DNA of 32,058 nucleotides from Phormidium ambiguum IAM M-71 (GCF_001904725.1 NZ_MRCE01000061.1:1-32058); one strand, 5' to 3'; shown: positions 1 to 9,473, numbered from the stretch's first letter. A program made the numbers and translations. The notes: generated by a model from the letters alone, not told the origin.

Positions 1-40
1 ATCCCAGCCTCAATAGAACTTAACACAGTCTCGTTTTCTT

Positions 41-745
41 TTGTCCGACTACTTATCTGTTTTTGATTTAGCCTGGAACGATATTTATGGAAAACAAAGC
101 TCAGTTTATATGAGGTTTAGTGCTGCTAAATTTATAGATCAGATGGTGAATGAAGTCATACCTGCGATCGCTCCCCATAGAGAAATTATTTTAATCGGTT
201 ATAGTCTAGGTGGAGATACTTTACTAAAAGTAGCGCACAAAATTAAGCACAAAAAAATAGATTTTTTAGGAATCATTGATGCAGTTCAACCCAATGGCAA
301 AAGAACAACTAACTCGGTTCCAACAAATGTAAGTTATTTTTTCAACAGATGGACAGTAAATCCTTCATTTTTGAGAAATTTCCCAGAAATGCGAGTTCCG
401 AAGATTGGTTACAAAATTGGCATACCTTTAAATGCCGATCGAACAGGAGAATTACTTTGCGACAGTAGCTCAACTTTTGCCGATCAACAAGAACAATCAT
501 ACGCCTTTAATATTGATGGAACACCTATTTTATTACCTAGAATATCAAATAATTTACCTGCAAATTTTGCCGCTCCAAAATATCAGCCTATAGTTCATAG
601 TTATCAATACGGTATTCATAAAGATTTATATATACAGCAGCAAATGTTCACTACTATCATGCAAATAGTTAATTCTCGAAAGCAAGGCTATTACTTAAAT
701 TGTAATCGAGTTCAAGAAAGGCGATCGCATTTAATGATTGTTTAA
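41..745 (+). CDS. alpha/beta hydrolase (lipase-like), N-terminus apparently short
   Basis: The protein has a nucleophile elbow GYSLGG near residues 53-58, preceded by hydrophobic strand residues (EIILI). Further on are an Asp in a strand end (GIIDAVQ) and a late His (GIHKDLYI), which could complete a Ser-Asp-His triad. This supports a serine hydrolase of the alpha/beta fold; the substrate is unknown. The only available start at 41 is TTG, and an in-frame stop lies at 14-16. The usual first strands and oxyanion-hole loop before the elbow seem to be missing, so this may be the 3' part of a longer broken gene or use a weak start. An ATG at 110 would be shorter still. It ends 37 bp before the MFS gene on the same strand, so joint transcription is possible. 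Confidence 0.6.
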   Translation: MSDYLSVFDLAWNDIYGKQSSVYMRFSAAKFIDQMVNEVIPAIAPHREIILIGYSLGGDTLLKVAHKIKHKKIDFLGIIDAVQPNGKRTTNSVPTNVSYFFNRWTVNPSFLRNFPEMRVPKIGYKIGIPLNADRTGELLCDSSSTFADQQEQSYAFNIDGTPILLPRISNNLPANFAAPKYQPIVHSYQYGIHKDLYIQQQMFTTIMQIVNSRKQGYYLNCNRVQERRSHLMIV

Positions 746-782
746 TTTTGATTAAACTCACGTTTTTAATGAGGCTAAGTAT

Positions 783-2066
783 ATGCAGATTTTTTTGTTA
801 ATTTGGTTCGGACAACTTGTATCTTTAATGGGTTCTGGTTTAACTAGTTTTGCATTAGGAGTATGGATTTATCAACATACAGGCTCGGTGATAAATTTTT
901 CTTTGATATACTTTTTTAGTGAACTGCCTGGGATAATTATTGCACCGATCGCAGGTGCGATCGCAGACCGCAAAGATCGCCGCACATTAATGATTTTCAG
1001 CAACATTGGATCAGGTGTAACTAGTTTAGTAATTGCATTATTAATGTTTGCTGGTGGGCTCAAGATTTGGCATATTTACTTAGCTATAACAATTAGCTCA
1101 ACTTGCAATGGCTTTCAACAACCTGCTTATCTTGCTGCTACCACATTACTTGTTCCTAAAAAACATTATGCTCGTGCTAGCGGCATGATTCAAGTAGGCA
1201 AGGCAGCTGAACAGCTATTTTCACCAATTGTTGCAGGTGTACTAGTGGCAACAATTCAAATTCAAGGTGTACTTTTAATCGATTTCATTACCTTTATATT
1301 TGCTTTGTTAACTTTATTGATTTTCCGATTTCCTCAGCCACCAAAGGCAAGTATTAACACTGCTGATAAAACTTCACTACTAAGTGATAGTGGCTTTGGT
1401 TGGACTTATATTAAAAAACGACCTGGACTATTAATCATGGTAATTTTCTTTGCGATTACTAACTTTAGTATTGGCATTGCCCAGGTATTGCTTACCCCAA
1501 TGATTTTAAGTTTTACTGATGCGAGAACGCTGGGTGTTGTTTTATCTTTGGGTGGTAGTGGGTGGCTATTTGGCAGCTTGGCAATCAGTATTTGGGGAGG
1601 GCCAAAGCGACGGATTTATGGGATTTTAGGTTTTGAGTTACTGCTGGGAATGGGGATTTTAATGGCAGGTTTAAGAAGCAATATTGTACTAATTACTATG
1701 GCCATTTTTAGTATTTTCTTTAGCGTACCGATGATTATCGGCTGCAATAATGCTATTTGGCAAAGTAAAGTTCCGTCTAACGTGCAAGGGCGGGTTTTTG
1801 CAGTGCGAGGAATGATTTCTTGGTCAACTTTTCCTCTAGCTTACCTTGTGGCTGGGCTTTTAGCCGATCGCATTTTTCAACCATTACTAGAACCCAACGG
1901 TTTATTAGCTAAAAGTCTTGGCTTACTCATTGGTGTAGGTGCAGGGCGAGGAATTGGTTTACTATTTATGGTAGTTGGAACTTTAATTGTACTGACGACA
2001 ATCGCAGCTTATCAATATCCACGTTTGTGGCGAGTTGAAGATGAATTACCAGATGCTATTTACTAG
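783..2066 (+). CDS. MFS transporter, DHA3/EntS-like drug or metabolite exporter
   Basis: A 427-residue, strongly hydrophobic polytopic protein of about 11-12 membrane segments. The MFS signature between helices 2 and 3 is clear at residues 58-67 (GAIADRKDRR). A proline- and glycine-rich stretch in helix 2 and the QQPAYLAA segment in helix 4 resemble the DHA3 (MFS_3) exporters, which are often found beside siderophore or peptide-synthetase genes. No such genes are in this window, so the substrate is unknown. GAGG eight bases before the ATG is a good ribosome binding site. It converges with the caspase-WD40 gene 62 bp downstream. Confidence 0.9.
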   Translation: MQIFLLIWFGQLVSLMGSGLTSFALGVWIYQHTGSVINFSLIYFFSELPGIIIAPIAGAIADRKDRRTLMIFSNIGSGVTSLVIALLMFAGGLKIWHIYLAITISSTCNGFQQPAYLAATTLLVPKKHYARASGMIQVGKAAEQLFSPIVAGVLVATIQIQGVLLIDFITFIFALLTLLIFRFPQPPKASINTADKTSLLSDSGFGWTYIKKRPGLLIMVIFFAITNFSIGIAQVLLTPMILSFTDARTLGVVLSLGGSGWLFGSLAISIWGGPKRRIYGILGFELLLGMGILMAGLRSNIVLITMAIFSIFFSVPMIIGCNNAIWQSKVPSNVQGRVFAVRGMISWSTFPLAYLVAGLLADRIFQPLLEPNGLLAKSLGLLIGVGAGRGIGLLFMVVGTLIVLTTIAAYQYPRLWRVEDELPDAIY

Positions 2067-2113
2067 CTATTAACGTAAGTTAAACGTAAAAAATTACGGC
2101 GCTAAAGAGAGAA

Positions 2114-2141
2114 AACTAAATCCAAAAATCAGGGTTTAGTT
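2114..2141 (+). terminator. possible weak hairpin between convergent genes
   Basis: AACTAAA (2114-2120) pairs with TTTAGTT (2135-2141) and is followed on the plus strand by a T-rich run. It lies between the ends of the MFS gene and the convergent caspase gene, slightly overlapping the latter's stop. The stem is only 7 bp and AT-rich, so terminator function is a guess. Confidence 0.3.
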
Positions 2142-4732
2142 AATTTTAATTTTGATAAGTCGTGAAACTTTACCTTACCATCTTTTCCACCGCTGACCAG
2201 TTTCTTACCATCCTGACTTACCGCTATTGATTTAACAAATTTATGATCTTTAAATGGGTTTTCAATTGGTTTACCTTTCCAGTCCCAAATACTTACTTGA
2301 CCCTCACTACCTCCAGTAATAATTTTTTTACCATTATCAATAAAAGCTATTGCATTAACTGCTTTTTTGTCTGCTGTAAATCCATCAACAAATTTACCTT
2401 GCGAGTTCCAAATACTTACTTTACCATCTTTTCCTCCAGTAACAATATACCTACCATCAGGAGTAAAGCTGACCACATTTATACTGCCTTTAGGATGTGC
2501 AGAGAATGGTACACCAATTCGCTTACTTTGGAAATCCCAAATACTTACATTACCGTTATTACTACCAGCAACAATCTTTTCGCCTTTAGAATCAAAAGCT
2601 ACCGAATTTATACTAATTTTACCTGTTACTATTGGTTTACCAAACGGTTCACCTCTTGTATTCCACAATAATATTCTTCCGTCATTACCTCCTGTGGCAA
2701 TTAGATTACCATTGGGACTAAAAACTACTGAATTTACATTTTTTTGACCAGTACCTAAATTTTGAACAGTACGTTGTTTCAAATTCCAAATGCGTAACGT
2801 ACCATCATTAGTACCTACAGCAATAATTTGAGAGCTTGTAGGATGAAAGGCTACAGAATTAATAGTACTTTTATTTGTACGCAGTAATGGATTATCGGTA
2901 GGAAGCAATGGAAAACTAGGTTGATTCTGCAAGCTCCAAAAATATAATTGACCTACACTAACTCCAGCGATAACTGTATTACCATCAGGACTAAAAGCTA
3001 ATGAATTGACAGTACTGTTACCTGCTTGGAAAGTATTTTTTTCCTCGGTTTTATCTATTTGTTGAGGTTGATTAGGTTCAGTGGTTTGTGGGTCAGTAGG
3101 AAGTGAAGTTTGCTTCTGAAGTGGTTGTTGGTTAAAAGGGAAAAGTTCTGGTCGATATAGATATATTAGTGCTAATGATGCGATCGCTCCACCAAGAACA
3201 GCAACAGCAATGTTACGAAAATGTTGGTAGCGTTGACGCTGAATACTACGTTTAATAAATTCTGACTCTAAGGAATTAAACCAAATTTCTTTCTTCAGAA
3301 ATCTTTCCTTAATTAATGGTAAGCGAGGATCGTTAGCCCAAAGTAAACGGGAAGCCCTTTTACTTTGTTTTTGATTTGTCCAATTGTAGGCACGCAATGT
3401 TAGCTCTCTGTGCAACAGAAGATTACCTAATTCTTGTTGTTTCCAAGTCAGAAGTTTTGACCATTGTCGAACTAAACTATCATCAGCAAGTTCTATATAA
3501 CCATTACCTTGAGAATCTTGTCCTCTCAATAATAAGCGTGCAGCACAGAATCGAGTAATTACTTGCTTGACTAAAGTATTTTCTGGTTCGGAATATACGA
3601 GTTCATCATCTAATACCCTCCTGCGTTCTAGTTCATTTCCATCTAGTGCTACCATTCGCAGCATTATGTTACGAATTACTTTAGCATAAGCATTATCCTG
3701 CTTAACTAACTGTTCATATTCCCAGTCTGCTCTTAACGCACAATCTTGAGTAACTTCACTTGATGTTTGCTCATTATTTTCAATATAAGAGTTACCTGGA
3801 TCTTTATTTCTATCTCTTGTTTCTACTAATTCCGAGTTTTGTTGAGCGTTAGTTTCTTGAACTATTTTAGGTTCAATTGGTAATAAATTAATATCAAAGT
3901 CGGGCAGAGGAAAGATATAATGTCCTTTTTCATGGCGTTTGAATTCCCACAACTCAGGGGTTTGTTTAGTCTTCTTCTTAAATAATTCGTTTTCTAAATA
4001 AACCCAAAGTTCACCAGCAGTAATTACACCATCCTTGGTATAGTCTGCCTCACCATTGAGTCCTCTAATTAAAAGTTCTGCAAATGGAGAATGGCCGGAA
4101 TTATCTTTTTCTCTGCGTCCAAAGGTGTAAGTAGAATCAGCAGCTGTTTCATCATGAGCCGCTGAAGTAATTACTTGTTGAACACGATTAGAAAGGTAAC
4201 GTTCATAATTTTCTCGATACAATTTTTGGTGTTGTCGTCGTACTACTTCACGATGACCTGCTGCCCAGCGAAAAGTACCAGCAAAACAACAATCAAGAAT
4301 CAAGAGTAAATGACGACAAGGTAATTCACTGAGGCTATCGTGCAGTCTTGCCATTGAGATCCAAGTGTTACTATTATCTCGTTGTCCATCTTGAGGTATT
4401 AAGTAACCTGTTGGTTTATCTGTATCATTTTCTTCATCTAAGGGAGTACCATGTCCAGCAAAGTAGAACAAAAGGCGATCGTTTCTTTGCAACTGTAATT
4501 CTTTTCCATTAGCTAAGAGCAATTTTTGCTCTGTAAAAGTTATCAATAAATCATTAAGCCGAGATTGAGTTGCAGCTTTATCTAATAGTAAAAGAACTTG
4601 ATAGTTATATTTTTGTTCTAGAAGATTAGCAAGTTTATCAGCATCATTAACAGCAGTTTCTAGGGGTGCAATGTTATTAAAGTATTTATTAATACCAATG
4701 ACTACTGCTAAAGAGCGTTTAATCTCAGCCAT
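2129..4732 (-). CDS. caspase-family (C14) peptidase with STAND-like tail, membrane segment and seven-blade WD40 propeller
   Basis: An 867-residue protein. Residues 5-280 form a metacaspase-like p20/p10 domain with catalytic His94 (YFAGHG) and Cys149 (LDCCFAG). After a polar linker (285-335), residues 340-500 match the winged-helix tail usually found C-terminal to nSTAND1 NTPases (for example LADDSLVRQWSKLLTW, then a basic helix), but no P-loop or NTPase precedes it. One membrane helix lies near 507-526. A Pro/Gln-rich linker follows, then seven WD40 repeats (about 567-867), enough for one propeller. The caspase domain is therefore predicted on one side of the membrane and the propeller on the other; the topology is not settled. 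No clear Shine-Dalgarno precedes the ATG. A terminator separates it from the upstream caspase-lipase gene, so it probably has its own promoter. The role is probably proteolytic signalling or cell death; the substrate is unknown. Confidence 0.9.
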   Translation of the reverse strand: MAEIKRSLAVVIGINKYFNNIAPLETAVNDADKLANLLEQKYNYQVLLLLDKAATQSRLNDLLITFTEQKLLLANGKELQLQRNDRLLFYFAGHGTPLDEENDTDKPTGYLIPQDGQRDNSNTWISMARLHDSLSELPCRHLLLILDCCFAGTFRWAAGHREVVRRQHQKLYRENYERYLSNRVQQVITSAAHDETAADSTYTFGRREKDNSGHSPFAELLIRGLNGEADYTKDGVITAGELWVYLENELFKKKTKQTPELWEFKRHEKGHYIFPLPDFDINLLPIEPKIVQETNAQQNSELVETRDRNKDPGNSYIENNEQTSSEVTQDCALRADWEYEQLVKQDNAYAKVIRNIMLRMVALDGNELERRRVLDDELVYSEPENTLVKQVITRFCAARLLLRGQDSQGNGYIELADDSLVRQWSKLLTWKQQELGNLLLHRELTLRAYNWTNQKQSKRASRLLWANDPRLPLIKERFLKKEIWFNSLESEFIKRSIQRQRYQHFRNIAVAVLGGAIASLALIYLYRPELFPFNQQPLQKQTSLPTDPQTTEPNQPQQIDKTEEKNTFQAGNSTVNSLAFSPDGNTVIAGVSVGQLYFWSLQNQPSFPLLPTDNPLLRTNKSTINSVAFHPTSSQIIAVGTNDGTLRIWNLKQRTVQNLGTGQKNVNSVVFSPNGNLIATGGNDGRILLWNTRGEPFGKPIVTGKISINSVAFDSKGEKIVAGSNNGNVSIWDFQSKRIGVPFSAHPKGSINVVSFTPDGRYIVTGGKDGKVSIWNSQGKFVDGFTADKKAVNAIAFIDNGKKIITGGSEGQVSIWDWKGKPIENPFKDHKFVKSIAVSQDGKKLVSGGKDGKVKFHDLSKLKLTKP

Positions 4733-4800
4733 ATTAAGTTTCTAAATTATTTAATTCTACAACTTATCAAGAATTAATTATACAGCAATTCTAATCTAAG

Positions 4801-4842
4801 TAAAAATAAGAAAGCAAGCCCCAAACTTCTTTGTGCTTGCTT
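4801..4842 (-). terminator. intrinsic terminator after the caspase-lipase gene
   Basis: Read on the minus strand, AAGCAAGC and GCTTGCTT (plus-strand 4835-4842 and 4812-4819) form an 8-bp stem with a 15-base loop, followed at once by TCTTATTTTT. It lies 43 bp past the stop of the caspase-lipase gene, which fits rho-independent termination. Confidence 0.65.
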
Positions 4843-4884
4843 AGAGGTGCTATGTTATCAATTCTCAATATTTGGTACAGTCAG

Positions 4885-7800
4885 TTAAATTTGGTCTTGA
4901 TCGGATGGTAAAGTTTGACCAGCGTTGTTCTCTAGCACTGGTTTTTTCAATTCATGTTTCAGTACAGTAAATGTATGAATAAATCCAGTAACCAATAGGG
5001 TAACTAACCCAATCAAGAGCCATTCTTTCTTATTGGGAGTTTTCTTAGTAGCGATCGCTACTAGTTTTTTCATACCATAGGAATTTGAATTGGGAAATAG
5101 TGCTTTTGCCAGTGCATTTAACCCTGCTGGGTGGGTAAAGTATGTCAAATGGTCACAAGCGGTATCTGGTAACAGTATTATCGGTTGAGGTGAGCGTTTT
5201 GAGCTAACCTTTTTAATGCTATCTAAAGTAACAGCGATGTCATTAGGTTGGCTAAAGAAAGCCCAATCTACTACCTTGTCTACAGCTTGATGAAAGAGTT
5301 TTTGCATTAGTCTTTTTAGTAGGGTTGATTGCGTATTTGGTTGAAGTTCTAGGGCTTCGACTGCGATCGATCTGTCACCTGCAATAATTGTATAAGGAAT
5401 ATGAGGATCTGGACTCTTTGCTAGTTCTTTTATAAAAGAAGAATCTGGTCGCATTTGGTCGAGGGAATAGTCATTCTCTTCCAAAAATTTCAGTAAGTGA
5501 GCCAGAACTTTGGTCGGCCAAATAATACTTGAAAGCTGATTTAATCCGACAGCAAGAGTTGTAAATACCCAGTCTTGAATTACAGGCCAAGGAGAACCAG
5601 CATTTGGTGTACCTAACATGATTAAATGTTGGACAATTCGATTTCCACCCTCTCTTTCAATAAACCAGCGGGAAACTAATCCTCCCATAGAATGAGCGAC
5701 AATATGCAACTGTTTATCGTGATTTTGGCTTAAACCAACTGCTTGTAATCGCTGCTTTAAAAGTTTGGCATTTTCTTCAATTGTAGTGTGGATATTTTCA
5801 TAATCAAATGCCAGAACTAGATCGTAGCACTCTTGAATAGTTTGAGTTTTACCATCGATTTCTACTGTTGCTTGTCGGACACTAAAAACCATACTTTCTG
5901 TGTCACCGATAATTCCATGAATGTAGAGAATAATGCGTTGTGCTTGTGCAACTTTAGCTTTAACTTTTTCCTGGTTTTTTTCGTAAATTGGGTTATCATT
6001 CTCATCAAAATCTACAGCAGCTAAGATTGGGTATTCAAAAGGTTTACCTAATTTTTGACTAGCTACTTTTTCAAAAAAAATCCGAATTGAACCCTGTAAG
6101 CTGCGACTGCTAGCTGTAGGTTTAGGTAAACGTTCTAAAATAATTTCAGTTTTGCCATCTTTCCTCCTTTTTCCTCTTCCTAACGGTAAGAAAAATTCAC
6201 CGTCATAAGCTAGAGGTAAGATATGTTCATTATCAGCTAACTCTGTATTAACTAATAATTTCAAAGGTTGTTTTGATGTCACAAGTTTGTAATCTTCCAC
6301 ATCACTTAATTCCAAAGCACATAAACCTGGATCTGTACCTCTACTTTTAGTAAAGTGAAATGGTTGAGTAATTCGAGGTTGTTGTCGCAAAATCGGAGGC
6401 AAAATTAAATTTCCTAAATCTCTACTAGCTTGGGGTACAGTAGTAAGATTAACTTTTGCTTTTAAGCTAGGATGAGATAGTACTTCAACCACACCATTTT
6501 GTAAGGAAATATTGCGATCGCTTTTAATTTCTTTTGCATCTTGAGGCCGCACAATAGTAACTGTGACTTCTTTAGTCATCCAATCATCATATTTACCTTT
6601 AGCTCTCACTGCTTCACGAGTATTTACAGCATCCATTAAACGATTTAAAGTTCCTCGATACTCTCCACCAAAACGGGTTGGTCGATGCAAAGTTAATCCA
6701 TCTTGATTAAGTAAACTCGCATTAAATTCTGTAGTGCAGACAATGAGTTTGAGAATTTCTTTGTACTCGGAAATTCCCTGACACAAAAGGTTTTTTGGAA
6801 TTTCAAAGCTAAGGTCGTCAAAACTTTTAATAACTGAAGCATTTCCCGTTTCTTTAGCTTCAAGTAAAACACTACTAGTTTGCTCGAAAAAAGGAACATC
6901 TACGGCAAAACTTTCGGAAAGAGTGACGACATTACAGTATAACTTTTTATCGCTGTGATTAGTAAGTTTAATTTGGATTTCAGGCGATCGCCATTCCCCA
7001 TCTTCGTAAGTATACTCTACGCGCATTTCTGAGGATGAGATTTTACTATCTGCCTCAGTTGGTGAAGTCTCTTCTCTACCTGATAAAAGAATAATTTCCA
7101 TTTCTACATCATCTGTTTTGATTCGACTAGTAGCTGGAGTAGAAAGTTGCAAAATATTGTTCCAACGAGCAATATGTTCTAAGCGACAAACAACTTGAAC
7201 AGCGTTTTCATCTGTATAATTTGTTGAACTAGTATTTTCGGGAATTGGTGCAACTAAAAGCCGATTATCATCAGGTTGCCTAATTGAATATTGCCCTTTA
7301 GAAACTAACAAATGATAGTTTGCTTCTTGTAGTTCATCTACTTCTCGTACATACAATGATGGCTTTTTGTTTGGTGCCGCTGTTAATAATGCTTGGCGCA
7401 CTAAATTGATACCTTTTATTTCGCTGCGATCGCCTTTGATATATACTTTTAATTGTGGTAATGGTAAACTTGTCACTACTGCCCAATAGCTTTGAGTTTC
7501 AGATAAATTTTCATTACCACTGATAACTTTTACCTTACTGCGTTGAGGCAATACTTGAGTTACTTGTACTTCACCTAATGCTTGGGAAAGTTTATGTAAT
7601 TGTTCAGTAGTACTACCCACAGGAAAGAATGCTAATAAAGTATCTCCGCCATCCGAAGATTTAGGAATACCGTGCAGATTTCCACCATCAATTACCCAAG
7701 TTTGCTCATTTTTACTATAAGTTAAAGTGAAGTAAAGAGGACGTTCTTTAATAGCACCTCCTAAGAAAGCCTTGTCTAAATCTTCAGGATCGGTTGCTTC

Positions 7801-8655
7801 TACTTGCGGAGACTGATCCTTAACTTTACCACTTACTAAAGCATTAATATTTCTCGCTAAATCCCGATAAGTAATATTGCCATTTGTTCGTTCTAATGTT
7901 TGGAGCAAAAAGTAAGAAAAAGCGCCTCTATATTCCCCATTTTCTGCTTGATATTCTTTAGCTAGTTCGTAGTCCCTACAAGCTGAAAATAAAACGTGCT
8001 TACCTTTGGGTAATACTAGACCAGTGGTTTTCTTTTCTAGATTTGGAGTAGTAGTTAATAACTCTCTTAATGCAGTTCGATCGTTAGCAAAGATAAAGCT
8101 ATCTAAAGGTCGTTCTCGTGAGTCTACTGTTGAACGACGTACCAAAGTTTCTGGAGATAAATCTCTGGTTCCCGATCCAGAATGGCAACAGTCTAAAAAA
8201 ATAATTACACGAGGATTATTTCGAGCAACTTTGGAAATTAGATATGCTAATTCTTTATCAGCTAAATCTCGACCTCCCTCTGTCCGACTATCGTAGCAAA
8301 CTAAAGTTTCATTTAAGTGGTCTGCTTCTAATTCCCAAAATTCTTGAGGTGTTTTCTCTTGAGCACCATGACCAGAATAGTAAAATAAAACAACATCTTC
8401 GCTATCAGCATTACATAAATGTTGTTCAAAACCATTAATAATTGCTTGACGAGTAGCGTTCTGATTTAAGAGTATCCAAGGAAAATGTATCGGTTCAAGT
8501 AATTTCCAACCGCTATCTTTAACAATTCGTTCTCGCAGATAAGCTTCTACAGCTTTGATATCATTAACGCAACCTTTTAATGATGAAATTGATGGTACAG
8601 AAGCGGGATGATAGTTATCAATACCAACCAATAGCGCGTAAATGTTTTTAGCCAT
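4885..8655 (-). CDS. caspase (C14)-alpha/beta hydrolase (lipase-like) fusion with C-terminal membrane anchor
   Basis: A 1256-residue protein. Residues 1-290 are a caspase-family domain with His96 (YYSGHG) and Cys157 (LDCCHSG); the order and spacing match metacaspases. Residues 290-890 are a long region of beta-rich character that I do not recognise in detail. Residues 905-1190 form an alpha/beta hydrolase of lipase/PGAP1 type: oxyanion-side motif ILYIHG (909-914), nucleophile Ser989 in AHSMGG, LGTPNAG, a likely acid at Asp1139 (NDIAV) and a likely catalytic His1169 (CDHLTYF). One membrane helix follows at about 1211-1229, with a short polar tail. TAGGA five bases before the ATG is a usable ribosome binding site. 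It starts 47 bp after the AraC-like regulator on the same strand, so the two are likely co-transcribed. Both enzyme sites look intact. Both enzyme activities and a membrane location are predicted; the target is unknown. Confidence 0.88.
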   Translation of the reverse strand: MAKNIYALLVGIDNYHPASVPSISSLKGCVNDIKAVEAYLRERIVKDSGWKLLEPIHFPWILLNQNATRQAIINGFEQHLCNADSEDVVLFYYSGHGAQEKTPQEFWELEADHLNETLVCYDSRTEGGRDLADKELAYLISKVARNNPRVIIFLDCCHSGSGTRDLSPETLVRRSTVDSRERPLDSFIFANDRTALRELLTTTPNLEKKTTGLVLPKGKHVLFSACRDYELAKEYQAENGEYRGAFSYFLLQTLERTNGNITYRDLARNINALVSGKVKDQSPQVEATDPEDLDKAFLGGAIKERPLYFTLTYSKNEQTWVIDGGNLHGIPKSSDGGDTLLAFFPVGSTTEQLHKLSQALGEVQVTQVLPQRSKVKVISGNENLSETQSYWAVVTSLPLPQLKVYIKGDRSEIKGINLVRQALLTAAPNKKPSLYVREVDELQEANYHLLVSKGQYSIRQPDDNRLLVAPIPENTSSTNYTDENAVQVVCRLEHIARWNNILQLSTPATSRIKTDDVEMEIILLSGREETSPTEADSKISSSEMRVEYTYEDGEWRSPEIQIKLTNHSDKKLYCNVVTLSESFAVDVPFFEQTSSVLLEAKETGNASVIKSFDDLSFEIPKNLLCQGISEYKEILKLIVCTTEFNASLLNQDGLTLHRPTRFGGEYRGTLNRLMDAVNTREAVRAKGKYDDWMTKEVTVTIVRPQDAKEIKSDRNISLQNGVVEVLSHPSLKAKVNLTTVPQASRDLGNLILPPILRQQPRITQPFHFTKSRGTDPGLCALELSDVEDYKLVTSKQPLKLLVNTELADNEHILPLAYDGEFFLPLGRGKRRKDGKTEIILERLPKPTASSRSLQGSIRIFFEKVASQKLGKPFEYPILAAVDFDENDNPIYEKNQEKVKAKVAQAQRIILYIHGIIGDTESMVFSVRQATVEIDGKTQTIQECYDLVLAFDYENIHTTIEENAKLLKQRLQAVGLSQNHDKQLHIVAHSMGGLVSRWFIEREGGNRIVQHLIMLGTPNAGSPWPVIQDWVFTTLAVGLNQLSSIIWPTKVLAHLLKFLEENDYSLDQMRPDSSFIKELAKSPDPHIPYTIIAGDRSIAVEALELQPNTQSTLLKRLMQKLFHQAVDKVVDWAFFSQPNDIAVTLDSIKKVSSKRSPQPIILLPDTACDHLTYFTHPAGLNALAKALFPNSNSYGMKKLVAIATKKTPNKKEWLLIGLVTLLVTGFIHTFTVLKHELKKPVLENNAGQTLPSDQDQI

Positions 8656-8702
8656 GATTATCCTACCTTGTTAGATTGTTTGCAATTTGAAAAATGAATC
8701 GA

Positions 8703-9473
8703 TTAGCTTTCGTGCAAATGTCTCCAAGCTTGAGGAGTCATACCGTTAAATTGGCGAAACTGTCGAATAAAATGATTGGCATCTGTATAGCCAACTGTTT
8801 CACCTATTTGATAAACTGCATAATTAGTTGCTGTTAATAAACGGCAAGCTTCTGCAATTCTACGCTTAATTATCCAGCGACATACTGATTGTCCAGTTTG
8901 TCGTTTTACAAGGTCAGTTAAGTAAGCTGGAGAGTAACCAACTGCTTGAGCGACATCTTTTAAAGTAATCTGTTGGTGATAATGAGTTTCAATGAAGTTA
9001 AAACATTGATCCAGTTTAGAAACGGAAGGAAATAGTGCTTGTGTAGTTTTTGTTTCTAAAGTTTTAGCTGGTTGAAACTTAGTAAAATACCACTGTTTGA
9101 CAGCATCTTGTCTTTTTAATTTTGCTGCGATCGCACCCAATAACTCCTCCATTGTAAAAGGTTGAATTAGATAATCGTCTGCTCCTAAATCCATATATTT
9201 GCGAATTTCACTACAGTTAGCTTTAGCTAGGAAGAGAATCACAGGAACGATCGCTGTAGTAGCCTCTTGACGAAGTTTAGATAATATTTCAGAACCATTC
9301 ACTCCTGGCGTTATCAAATTACAAATTATCAAATCAGGTAATTTTTCCTGTGCTAATCGTAAAGCAGCGAAAACATTTTCTGCATTGATAATATCAAATC
9401 CTTTTTGTTCTAGAGACTCTAGATAAGTATTTTGAGTTTGTGTATTACTGCCGATCGCTAAAATGGTTTTCAT
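8703..9473 (-). CDS. AraC-family transcription regulator with a degenerate receiver domain
   Basis: A 256-residue protein with an N-terminal response-regulator fold (about 1-120) and a C-terminal double helix-turn-helix of AraC/XylS type (about 155-255, with the conserved segments ITLKDVAQAVGYSPAYL and GYTDANHFIRQFRQF). The receiver lacks every key residue: the phosphoacceptor position is Asn52 (IICNLITPG), the acidic pair near residues 8-10 is Gly-Ser-Asn, the conserved Thr is Leu and the conserved Lys is Gln (YLIQPF). Phosphorylation in the normal way is therefore unlikely. AGGAG nine bases before the ATG supports the start. It is the first gene of a probable two-gene unit with the caspase-lipase, which it may regulate. 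Confidence 0.88.
   Translation of the reverse strand: MKTILAIGSNTQTQNTYLESLEQKGFDIINAENVFAALRLAQEKLPDLIICNLITPGVNGSEILSKLRQEATTAIVPVILFLAKANCSEIRKYMDLGADDYLIQPFTMEELLGAIAAKLKRQDAVKQWYFTKFQPAKTLETKTTQALFPSVSKLDQCFNFIETHYHQQITLKDVAQAVGYSPAYLTDLVKRQTGQSVCRWIIKRRIAEACRLLTATNYAVYQIGETVGYTDANHFIRQFRQFNGMTPQAWRHLHES

Noticed and set aside
2243-2747. Plus-strand frames of 126-142 codons opposite the WD40 repeats
   Set aside because: Repetitive antisense readings caused by the WD40 periodicity.
8006-8438. Two overlapping plus-strand frames opposite the caspase domain
   Set aside because: They mirror the well-supported catalytic domain on the other strand and have no family signature.
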